A stretch of 64,000 nucleotides of DNA from Limnoperna fortunei (Eukaryota; Mollusca; Bivalvia; Mytilida; Modiolidae): the NCBI GenBank assembly GCA_944474755.1, contig OX104117.1, positions 36,535,222 to 36,599,221 of the forward strand, written 5' to 3'. The notes under the pieces were generated by a model. It was given only the letters and a program-made list of their open reading frames with translations. It was not told the DNA's origin and made no database searches. Position numbers and translations under genes: made by a program. Shown here one piece after another: positions 54,702 to 64,000 of this stretch (the stretch's first letter is position 1; each line of letters begins with the position of its first letter).

Positions 54702-56220
54702 TATTCTATTATTCTTATTGCTTGTATTATTTGACTATTTACATATATTTTGGAAACTCATCATTAACAAACAAAACTGCGAATTTGTTTAATGCTACGT
54801 TAATTACAATATTAATACAAATGATTTTCTCTATAGTACTATTAGTAAATGAGACTAATCTAAATAACTCGGATTATTAAAATTTTAATATTTACTTATG
54901 AATTTCATCATTTTGTTAATCATATTTTGTATAATATAGGAAAGAAAGAAGATCAATATTCTACAATTACTGTCTTTTGATGAGGCAAATTTGTAAATAC
55001 ATATTTGCCACAAGTCAATTGAACTACGTATGCACCAAATCAGAGAAGACAGTCATACTCGTGTCTTTACCTTTCAGAGAAAATCCACTACTGTTAACGT
55101 GCTGTCCTATTTGAGAAATTACCTATCTTTTGTTATGATTTATTCTTATTTAAAAATCGCTTCAGGCAATATCGTGTTTTTTTTTACATTTCTCATCATT
55201 CATTCCTGCCCAACAATAAAGTTTTTTCACAATGTTCTACATCAATATCGAGTACTTTGTGCTTACCATATTTCCGGAAAGCACAATCATCCCTGTTTGT
55301 TGATGTTTGATGCTCACTGCAATGGTTCTTCACTGTCAAGCTGACAATCTTGGTTTATTGATCACAGATCCTGTTTTGTCTGCCCTTCCAACATATTTGA
55401 GTGGACGTGAAACACTAGACACAAAATATTTTTATTGGTCAATTGAAAGAGTGTGCCATGGTGAAGTCCATCATTCTAAAAATAGTCCAGCAATCGGCGA
55501 AGACGTTTTAAGCAATATTTTATTAATACGTCTTTTTATTCGAAATATTGATTATATAGAAGTGTATCCCTAAAATAAAACTTCTATTGAATTTTTTTTA
55601 TTGTTTAAAAAGTCATATTGTGTTATTTTTATTTTTGTCCTTTATTAAATTAAGAAGATGACGAATAATCAAAATTCACTTTTTTAAAACTTTTTATATA
55701 AATGTTTTTGACTTGTGCAATAAACTAGAATCGCTAGTTGTAATGTATTAATACCTGTGTATCCGGTGTACAGAAATAGAAGCTAGTTTTAATAACAAAA
55801 TTGATAAGATAGATATCGAAATAGAAATAAACTCCATTGTCGTTTGGTTGTCAATTTCAGCAGTTTTCAGCATTATGATTACTATATGGCATATGGTGAA
55901 AACCCCAACCTCTGCAAAACTATTAATCCTTTTCAATTAAATCATACCATGCCTGAAATAGGGCTCGAACTCTCAAGCCCAGTGTTGAAACGTCAGTGAT
56001 CAAAATATATTATCTTATGGAAAATGTCGCGCTCTCTGCATAAAAATTATCTTGAGGCAAGAATGTTTCAATGGCCGACTACATGGTAAACTTTTACTAC
56101 CCCTTATTGTATTTATTTTCATAATTGTATACACGATTGACATATTTCGTGCCCTAGATGAATTGTTTCTTACCAATGTGGTAATTACGTTCCATGGATT
56201 CATTGATTTCATGTTTCCTT
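54702..56220. other. 3' flank of paralog 6 and intergenic DNA
   Basis: AT-rich. Overlapping frames at 55030-55344 and 55307-55573 (+) reach 104 and 88 residues, but I recognise no domain. The second starts inside the first and I do not call either a gene. Confidence 0.4.
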
Positions 56221-56227
56221 AACGTAA

Positions 56228-56480
56228 AGCTACTACCATTTCAGCTACATGCAGAACGAGAACAAGTGGACACACGATGCATCAACGAGAAAAAAGGAGG
56301 GTCATCCAGACAAATTCAGAATTAAAACTTTTGCGGCTATTATGCGACTACACTCATTTTCCAAACACGTCTACGGTCAGGCTTTCTGTATAATATGGCA
56401 TTCCAAGGTTCAAAGATAAGTCATCCTTTATCCACCACATGGGGACACGCTGTTAGCACTTACCCCCTTTCTTTCCAGTA
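56228..56480 (-). repeat. SINE family A, minus orientation, worn
   Basis: TTTCAGCTACATGCAGAACG, CCAAACACGTCTACGGTCAGG and CCACCACATGGGGACACGC match the complement of the family A body, but the AATC tail is lost. Confidence 0.5.
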
Positions 56481-57200
56481 TGATCAACAGAATAACGTTC
56501 CGCTGCAACTAAATATGATCAATCATGAACATGACATGTAGAAAGATTTTTGTTGCAATAAATGTACCTACAGGATATCAATACAAAAACTTTAATTAAA
56601 GCAGTAACTTGCGGGCATCAATGATTTTGTATTTTATTATTATTGTTTTTGTCCGGTTTCTTATTATTCGATTTACCTTTGCTACCTTATAACAAGTTCT
56701 TACCTTATTTTGTTGTATGGTACCAAATAAAGCAAATAAAAATTTACAACAATTTAAAAAATAAAAATACAAATCAAGACTAACAGAAACATACAAGTAC
56801 ACAGCATTAAACAGTCAAAAGAAAAAACGAAAAGAAAACAAAAATAAACCCTGTGAAAATTGCTATATCAGGTGTTCAGGAAGAATGCTAGTCATTTGAC
56901 GTTTTAAAAGTGTTCGTCGCTGGCGTTACTCTTGATCCAAAACAGGGTGATATCACGCACAAGAGAAAATACCGGGTCATAGCCCTAAGTTATCCACCAC
57001 AAACAATGTCTAGATCTGTACATTATCGAATACTATTTTCTCATGTTTATTCATGTTGGGTGTTCATGTTGTTTAACTTCGAACAGGATATTTTAATGAC
57101 AAGTTCTCTTACAAATAATGTCTTCTTCAATAAATATTTAAACTTTTGAAGTTTTTGTTTTATTTTTTTTTCAATACAATATGAAAAACTACAAATACCA
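56481..57200. other. Intergenic, AT-rich
   Basis: Nothing recognised. The frames at 56596-56802 and 56910-57149 show no domain. Confidence 0.4.
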
Positions 57201-57569
57201 TTACCATGTTTGGTCTTCTTCCTTGTAAAATATTATTTTTCCTTGTTCAATAGAGAACAAAAAGTACAATACACTCTTATTAAATGTCGTTAAATATACA
57301 TTTGTTTTGCTTTCGTTTAGTAATGTATGTCTATATAGATTAGATGTTTGATTCCGATCCTTGATCACAGATGAAATTTTGCTAGTACTTTGCAGTTTTA
57401 CATACTTGTCACAATGCCGCAATCTCAGTATAAAAGTTATGCAATCGGTAATTTTATTAGATAAATACAGTCCGTCCAATACAACCGATCTGTGTCTTTT
57501 GGTACATGTACATTGTTTGCTATTCTTTTGTGAAATTAGTATCAATAGCATAAGCGCAAACAGTTTCAA
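57201..57569 (-). CDS. Possible small secreted protein, unrecognised
   Basis: An open frame of 122 codons from a TTG, or 116 from the in-frame ATG at 57551. The N-terminus is very hydrophobic (MLLILIS), like a signal peptide, followed by a Cys pair (QCTCTKRH), one more Cys and an NES/NQT glycosylation-type pattern. Length and periodic hydrophobics could suit a small beta-trefoil or cytokine-like fold, but I do not recognise the family. There is no splice evidence, and the frame could be chance. Confidence 0.25.
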   Translation of the reverse strand: MKLFALMLLILISQKNSKQCTCTKRHRSVVLDGLYLSNKITDCITFILRLRHCDKYVKLQSTSKISSVIKDRNQTSNLYRHTLLNESKTNVYLTTFNKSVLYFLFSIEQGKIIFYKEEDQTW

Positions 57570-59440
57570 GTTAGAATGCTAGACGTGAACTGTTTCCTGT
57601 TTTTCATTGGTATAACATATATTTTAGTGTTGCAGGTTACAAACAACATTTGTATATTGTAAAATATATATATATATGTGTTTGCGTTCTCGCCCCAAAT
57701 AAGGCTTATTGTTCAATCGACAATAGTTTTGATCACTCGGAAAATTGTTATTGTAATTTTTATAATTTTAAACTTTGGGTAGGGCACCTTTGTGCACATG
57801 CTTTAGCTTCAAATTAAAATTACAAAAAAACTTTTTAAAGCTTTTATAACCGCAGAATAAAAATAACATTCATGTGGTGTCGAAAAATGTTAATAATGCT
57901 GTTTGTTGTATGTTGTATTTGGTGCGTGACCAGGGGAAATGCGTGGCTGTGGTCCGTATGCCTAATACAAAATACAAGCTGTAATTTTTATCAACACCCT
58001 AATTTAATATGTTCTTGCCCAGTAAGATAATTAAAAAAAAATGCGGATCATGCCATGACCGGATTTGCTCCACGGTCATATGATACAGAAGAAAGATATT
58101 CGAATATTTCCTTGAAACTAACAGGGTGTCGTATTTTATGTCAATTGTTTATTTTCAATACTGTTAACGATATGTTATACAAATGTCTTTCATGTCGACA
58201 ATATTTCGAGTAGCATTATCTTGCAAGAGGATAACAACTGACGAATGTTTTAGCAGGAATTGTTCTTTTTTCGACTGTTGTAGCGTTGGATAAGAACATA
58301 AGTTATATTAATATTTGTTTCAATGTTCTTTTCGATACCTTTCATACACTACAGAGTTGTCGAAAAATAAACGCTGGCAAACAAGATGTCAACTGCAGAG
58401 TAATCGTGAAGACATCAAAAAGCCGACGAATTGACTAGTGACAAACAAGCAGGATTCATTACGATCGATCTTTATTTAATTTATCGTCACAAGTCAGTCT
58501 ACGCTCCTTCTGAAAACGTAAAAAGGGCTTTACAGCGCGTCCTATGTAGAAAATTATGAAGTTATACGTAGAGGCTGATAATAAAACCTTTTATGGCGGG
58601 TTGCGATTATCTACTATTTTTCAAAATATAAAAACTAATCTGTATCGCACAGAGGAGAAACTGCCCAAACACATTACCCACTATGGTTCGCCGTCAGACT
58701 TCCTAAAGGTTGGTTTTTATTTTCTTTGAGGTCAAAAATTATCTCAAGTGCATCGGTATGTTATTTTTCTTAGTAGTCTTACAATGACGTATCTGCAAAT
58801 CAACCGGCGTACAAATGTACGTGTTGATAATACGGTAGGATAAAGCTGGTTTTACTAAACTCGACGAAGATGTCACTCCAAGACCGAGCTGGAGACCAAG
58901 GATGTCGAGAAACGGCGGCGCCTCTCTATCGACGGTTTGGTGAGCTTTATTACCATCTTCAGGTTTAGTTGTTGATATCGAGTCAACTGTTAAAATGTTT
59001 GTTTAATGTAGTTAAATGCCATATTCAGCAATTTTTCAGTTTTATCATTGTGTCTTTATTTCATTTTGGCGACATATCAGCGCTTTTTAGCTCACGTGGT
59101 TTGATGGCACAGCTTCTAAGAATTTTTTTTAGTGTCTTTCTAGCGTTAATATATGTAATACATGAATGATGAAGTCGAATTATCTAAACACGTTGATATA
59201 AATATAAATAATTGAATTAATTTAACAAATGCTAAAAGACTTAAACTATTTTTTAAACTATAAAGTCGAGAACTCAAAGTACAAGTACTTGAAGTGTAAT
59301 AGTGATTGAATTCCTGAGAACCCAATTATAAAATGTACGCACTATGAAATGAAACATGCATACGCCTAAAAGATGTCGTACACCGTCTTTGGTCACACAA
59401 AGATGTTAAATCAAGAAAAATTTCAAAACGTGAACTCGGC
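57570..59440. other. Intergenic DNA with one exon-like island
   Basis: Mostly AT-rich. At about 58865-58941 a GC-rich island (CCAAGACCGAGCTGGAGACC, ACGGCGGCGCCTCTCTATCG) ends in a donor-like GTGAGC. In one frame it reads TELETKDVEKRRRLSIDGL. It may be a lone exon, but I cannot link it to a gene. Confidence 0.35.
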
Positions 59441-59444
59441 CAAT

Positions 59445-59835
59445 ACTATGAGGGTTCACAGTGCTCGACACACAGAGTTGCCCAGCCTGTACCCAGGTGC
59501 CGATAGGGGATACACCCTCTCGTTTGGGTGGGGTAAGGGCTGTCAGCTTATAATACACCCGACGGCGGACCACAGTGAGTAACGTGTTTGAAGAGTGCCA
59601 CGATCCTTGCACGATACCGATCTCTTTTATAGATGTGGATAGGAGTAGGGTCGTTGTAGCTGCTACAAAGGCCAAAAACTCCCGTCCCTACCCATAACCC
59701 ATACGTTTTCAGTGGCATTCAAAATGTTTACCCAATGGTAAATATTTTCCGAATAATTTATTGTAAACTTGTTCTCGCCCTGAATACAGCTGCAATACTG
59801 CTCGCTGGACGTAAAACAAACATCCAATCAATCAA
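59445..59835 (+). repeat. SINE family A, near full length, plus orientation
   Basis: CAGTGCTCGACACACAGAG starts the body. The end is CGCCCTGAATACAGCTGCAA, TGCTCGCTGGACGTAAAAC and CCAATCAATCA. Best full copy for comparison with the retrotransposon tail at 53091-53149. Confidence 0.75.
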
Positions 59836-60094
59836 AAAAAATGTAAAAGTTTCAGTTTTGGGCTAAAAAAAAACTGAAATCGCATATGCAAAGTTGAGAT
59901 AGGGGGAATTGTCATTAGTCCGTTTTGAATGAATATGTCTACGTGGAAATGTCGTATTGAAGGGTTCAAATTAAATCTCTGTAAGTTTGAAATGAGTAAC
60001 GCGCGTGCATGAAATAACATTTTCAAGTTTGGTGCATGCATTACATGTACTAGAATGAGATGAGGAACTAACGATTTTCACTTGACCATAACTA

Positions 60095-60260
60095 TTTGTT
60101 TGTTTGTTTGATGGTGTTTAACGCCACTTTCAGCATTTTTTCAGCTATATCATGGCGTCCAGTCGGTTTATTTGGGAGAGGATGCCGGAGTACCCGGAGA
60201 AAACCCCCGACCTGCGGTACGAAAACTGGCAATCCTTGTCAATTAAGATTGGATTCGAGT
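60095..60260 (-). repeat. SINE family B 3' half, minus orientation
   Basis: GTTTGTTTGTTTGATGGTGT, TTAACGCCACTTTCAGCAT and TTTTCAGCTATATCATGGCG are the complement of the 42541-42895 tail. GGATGCCGGAGTACCCGGAG is the usual middle part of this molluscan SINE. Confidence 0.65.
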
Positions 60261-60410
60261 TGACCATAACTAAGGCAAACAGTTTCAAGTATTTTTATGC
60301 TATTTCACGACAACATTTACAAATAAATTGTTGCTTTCAACATAAACAATAAGGAATTACAAATGAGATTGCAAAATACATGTATTTAGTTGAATAGTCC
60401 AACAAAAAAT

Positions 60411-60497
60411 TTAATGACAGCTTCCTGGGGTAACAGACACATCATCTACAGCCAAATCACTGTGGAAGGACAATCCCGTTCTTCCTTCAATGAGGAA
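60411..60497 (-). CDS. MAM gene, terminal exon
   Basis: Reads FLIEGRTGLSF...LAVDDVSV...GSCH and stop, phase 0 from the previous exon. Too short for long-ORF methods. Confidence 0.85.
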   Translation of the reverse strand, partial: FLIEGRTGLSFHSDLAVDDVSVTPGSCH

Positions 60498-63400
60498 CTG
60501 TAATTTAAACATTTAATTAAAAACCGTAACTATAAATACAATTAATAAGCATGCCAACTTGATTTAATGGAAAGGTACATTGAAGCAATAAAAATATAAA
60601 ATATAAATTTTCAATTTTCCAGCGCGCGACACACCGAGCTGCGTCTTCAGGTTACGATTAAGTGAGGCCATCTCGTTTGGTTGTCAGGTGATAATAGGAA
60701 GCCTAACTGTGGACCAAAGGAATCAACTTGTTTAGAGATAGCTATGCACTTTTACATGTAGGATCCCTTTTGTAGGAAATTTCGCAAATAGAATCGAGCG
60801 AACAACACGAGCAGAAAGTGTAGTTAAATAAGGATATATAAAAAACACGTACAACTCAAAGCAAAAAACAAAAACAGAAATTGAGTAACCTTAACCCAAT
60901 GAAAACTATGGGTGCACTTAGGTGCTCCGGGCGAGTAAGCGAGTAAATTTCATCAAATCTGGGCTCATTGCTAGAAATGGCTACATTTTCTCTTCCTCTC
61001 CTTTCTAATCACATTAACAATTTTTTTACAGTTGGTTTAACTCTTTTTCCATTTGATTTATTGTTTGTTAACTTATTTTGTCCTGAATATAGCTGAAATA
61101 TTGCCAGAGGTTCAACAATCAATTAATTTTGTGAACGTTTAAAACTGAACCTAATCCTACGACAAAAGTAGTATTGTCTAATGCTCACATAAACATTATA
61201 TAAAATTATTTAATTTGCTTTGTAAGCTGAAATCTGATCGGTTAATTCAAATCGAGCAACCCATATTATAAGAAATAACTTGTGTGACCTTTCATCTATT
61301 CTTATGCCGTTAAAATTCAAATAGTTCCATGAGGTCTTCGACGTTTTTACTATAAAAATTGTTAAAATTTATCGTTAAAATTAAATTATAAGGAATATTT
61401 CAAATTTCTGAACAGGTTATACGATATAATATGGTTTGGGTCTGTTTACACCATTCGCGGTTTATTAGGCGTAAACCGACCCAAACCATATTATATCGTA
61501 TAACCTGTTCAGAAATGTGAAGTATTTCTTAAATATTAGATAATGCAAGTTTATTGTTTGAATTGTTAAAGTTATATTACAAATGCGTAATGCCACAGTA
61601 TCTAACTGAATTATTTTTGTTTTATATATTTTTTCAGGGCATCACCCTTAATACTTGCGCTATTTCAATCATGTATTGAACAAAGCTTTTGAGATGACAT
61701 TACGGCAGGCATGTAAATTGATCTTAGCTGTTGTCCGATATTAACACACCGCCTTGCTTTTTATTACTGTCGTTATTAAGAAACTAATTATACCTGGACT
61801 GGTGTGGTATTATGAGTGTTTGCTTGGGCCTGGAAGTGGATCCATTGATCTCCATGATCACCATTGAACGACCCAAGTTTATATTTACGTCCACCATCCA
61901 GCAACTCGAAATAAAGATATCCCATTTCATGACCGTACATATTATACCATGCAGAAAAGCAGTAAGTACCAGCAGGATAGGTTGGTGAAACCAGTATTGC
62001 GGTTTTGTTAGCGTTACCACTAGCTTCAAGGAACAAGTAATGACCTGTAAAAACATATAAGTCAATTAAAGATCTAAACATATTTTATATATGTATATTA
62101 TATTTCCGTACAATAATGCCGCTAACAATAACTTTTTCTTCTATTTCTGTATACTAAACTCCAGGGTGCCGTTTCATAAAGCGATCGCTAATTAACGTGC
62201 TCGTTATCCCATGCAGTTAAGCTAACGATAACCTTTATGAAACGGCACCCTGTTCTGTGTTTAACATTTCTACTCGTGAGCAAAACCGAAAGTGTCTTTT
62301 AGCGACAATATGAATAAAATATAAAATAGGCGCTGTCTAAATGCGATCATCGCAAAACGGTACTGCAGAACACAGAAACAGTGCATCTTGTCTGTATTCC
62401 ATTGGAGACATAACGTCGATCTCTAATGTTGGTGACGTCACAAAAATGTCAATTTAAACAGCGTTTCACAGATTACATAAAAAAATTGTCTAACATTTTT
62501 TTTTAAATAAACACTTTACTTTCAAGGATGTAAAAATTATTTTTGTCTACTTTTAAATTTATTTTAGTGCACTTTTACAATCATCTGAAATGGGTTTGTT
62601 CACATGAATACACACACGCATTGCAACCGTATAGCTCGCATCTGCGATGCTCGCTATAAATCATTCTAGTGGTCAAACAGATAACGTGTTTCTTTAAAAT
62701 TTACTCGTCTTCACTTCGTAAATAGTACGGAATTCGATTTAAAGTAAGCAATTACCGCGTATTTCATTTCCATTGACGCGTATATCGTAATAAATACCCG
62801 CAAGCGGCAATAAATATTCAAAATATACCACACAAATACCTATAGATATTTTTATTTATAATACTTTTGTATAGAGGCAAGACCCGTGAATGATTACTGA
62901 ACAAATCTATACTTACAGTCCCTTCGCGTATACCGCCACCTTTAGGACCAGACAATATTTTAGCGATAAGCAAGGGTTTAGTTTGATGTATTCTTCCGCT
63001 AACAGATATCTTTAGAATATTTAAAATGGTTACCATTTAACAAAAAAGCACTACTGTAAAAATATTCAAATGCAAAATGCTTGTCACCGAATGATTTGTT
63101 GAGAAAAGAAAAAAATATTTAAACAGAAAACTCCACTTATTGAAACCAAACTTGGATACATGTTTATATGGTGTTCCTTTTCAAAGTATATACTTCTAGT
63201 TTTATCTGAAATTTACAAACAGCCACCATTTTCAAGTTTAACAACGGACCCAAATTAAAATTGTTCAAATACCTTCTTTGTTGCATATTAAAAGCAGTAC
63301 AGCTGTTTTAGAGCACGCGTTTTAAGGCAAGTTTTTTTGTGGTATCAACAACCGAACTTAAATGTGAATATTAAGGATAGTTATCAAAAATGTGGCCTTC

Positions 63401-63617
63401 GTTGCAATGGTCAAACTGGCTTTATATTTCTAGCACGGATGTACGGAATTATCCTTTGTGCACATTAGTCAAACCTTACCTCCTGGATTACCGGTATGAT
63501 CAGCATGTGGTCCTGTATTATGGCTCGGCGTGCTGCCTTGTCCAGTACTCCAATTCATGTTGTCATTTGTAGACTGTGTCCAACCACAAAGGCCATTGTC
63601 ATAAGTGCATGTAGCAG
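60411..63617 (-). CDS. MAM-domain protein, last three exons (partial gene)
   Basis: Three minus-strand exons join in frame: 63480-63617, 61794-62044 and 60411-60497. Each has a proper acceptor (TTTATAG, TTTTTACAG, TTACAG), and the first two have GT donors (GGTAAGG, CAGGTATAA). Together they encode one complete MAM domain of about 157 residues, close to the usual length. All four conserved Cys are present (TCTYDNGLCGW, TYCFSAWYN and the final GSCH). Other typical words are NTGPHADHT, GHYLFLEAS and DLAVDDVSV. The stop at 60411 directly follows the domain, so MAM is C-terminal. MAM domains are extracellular adhesion modules found in receptors, meprins and tandem-MAM secreted proteins. The exon before 63617 begins outside the window or is not visible, so the full protein is unknown. 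Confidence 0.85.
60620..61135 (+). repeat. SINE family A split by a Penelope-type 3' fragment
   Basis: The SINE 5' half lies at 60622-60780 (CGACACACCGAGCTGCGTCT, GAAGCCTAACTGTGGACC) and its tail at 61060-61130 (TGTCCTGAATATAGCTGAAA). In between, 60790-60960 is the same 3' repeat as 32690-32960. The nest lies in the last intron of the MAM gene. Confidence 0.55.
61389..61531. repeat. Long near-perfect hairpin
   Basis: Arms 61404-61449 and 61471-61516 are reverse complements over 46 bases with one mismatch (ATTTCTGAACAGGTTATACG and its complement at the outside). A 21-base loop holds TTCGCGGTTTATTAGG. Pairing extends outward to about 61389 and 61531 with a few mismatches. It is a foldback element or the source of a hairpin RNA. 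Confidence 0.85.
61794..62044 (-). CDS. MAM gene, middle exon
   Basis: 251 bases, entering in phase 1 and leaving in phase 0. Encodes GHYLFLEASGNANKT to THNTTPVQ, with the third conserved Cys in TYCFSAWYN. Confidence 0.9.
62162..62252. mobile_element. 91-bp MITE
   Basis: Perfect 20-bp terminal inverted repeats CAGGGTGCCGTTTCATAAAG (62162-62181) and their complement (62233-62252) enclose about 50 bases. No coding. I could not see a clear target-site duplication. Confidence 0.7.
62253..63479 (-). other. MAM gene intron
   Basis: Intron between 63480 and 62044; its lower-coordinate part holds the MITE. Otherwise AT-rich with no clear exon. The frames at 62818-63036 and 63390-63572 are chance or antisense. 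Confidence 0.5.
63480..63617 (-). CDS. MAM gene, first visible exon
   Basis: 138 bases encoding the start of the MAM domain (ATCTYDNGLCGWTQ to HTGNPG), with acceptor TTTATAG upstream and donor GGTAAGG downstream. The plus-strand frames over this exon are shadows. Confidence 0.88.
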
Positions 63618-64000
63618 CTATAAATTGAGGGAAAAACATTTAAGAAACCATGTATACAAACGCGAAAAATTGTTTATTATGATATGACAGTGTTTTAAGA
63701 TTTTTATAACTCTTAAATGGTACTTTTAAATCGCCTACAACATAACAAAATACTAATATGGAGAAGGCATTGTCAAAATGCGAGCACAGACAATATAGTC
63801 CTTTATTATCAATATATAATATGCATTTCATAATTGACGCTATTTCCTATCATCCTAAAAGTGCCTCTAAATTCCAGTAGTCACGTGACGTCTTTGTTTG
63901 TAACTGTGACGTCAAATGAAGTGTAATTGGATTGTCAGTTTTTAAAGATCGATTTGGAGATTGCAAAAAAAATAGTATGAAATGTTTGTTGTTAATTTTA
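63618..64000. other. MAM gene upstream intron, runs off the window
   Basis: AT-rich. No further exon recognised. Confidence 0.4.

Overview
The window looks like AT-rich, repeat-dense nuclear DNA of a lophotrochozoan animal, most probably a bivalve mollusc. The reasons are spliced genes with canonical GT/AG junctions, tRNA-derived and other SINEs whose 3' ends carry AATC-type tails, and a mixed load of piggyBac, Tc1/mariner, Penelope-like, DIRS and non-LTR elements. The host assignment is inference; nothing here names a species.

The host-gene core is a cluster of six intact, divergent 12-transmembrane proteins of about 470-495 residues that resemble otopetrin proton channels: 2533-4017 (-), 8591-10036 (+), 22600-24087 (-), 26076-27518 (+), 40831-42246 (+) and 53217-54701 (+). 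There is also a truncated seventh copy at 40425-40552. Each is a single coding exon whose ATG lies 6 to 15 bases after a clear 3' splice site, so each probably has a non-coding first exon. Two head-to-head pairs (minus gene then plus gene) suggest that a pair was duplicated. The plus gene at 26076 was copied again to 40831 with its flanks. Another direct duplication of non-coding DNA (about 38.88-40.37 kb and 44.95-46.27 kb) precedes the truncated copy and the gene at 53217.

Mobile elements fill most of the remaining space. From left to right: tandem tRNA-derived SINE units (1-755); a SINE at 1.69-2.11 kb; a Tc1/mariner relic (6.08-6.96 kb); a longer SINE-like repeat (10.86-11.39 kb); a 4.1-kb TTAA-flanked element with short inverted ends and no recognised transposase (11634-15729); a piggyBac with intact 586-residue transposase, TTAA target sites and three 34-bp-spaced subterminal palindromes (16520-19993); a Penelope-like fragment (20.45-20.85 kb); a decayed DIRS-type tyrosine-recombinase retrotransposon (about 29.4-32.4 kb); and a frameshifted Penelope-type reverse transcriptase (33.0-35.2 kb). 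A full-length non-LTR retrotransposon with two intact ORFs and a perfect 15-bp target-site duplication (47058-53149) sits in the intron just upstream of the 53217 coding exon. That retrotransposon shares its 3' tail with the commonest SINE in the window, so it or a relative probably mobilises the SINE.

The right end holds the last three exons of a minus-strand gene encoding a MAM domain (63617 down to 60411), recovered from splice signals. Its introns contain a nested SINE with a Penelope-type 3' fragment, a near-perfect long hairpin and a 91-bp MITE. The remaining intergenic DNA is AT-rich with scattered repeat fragments and no recognisable gene.
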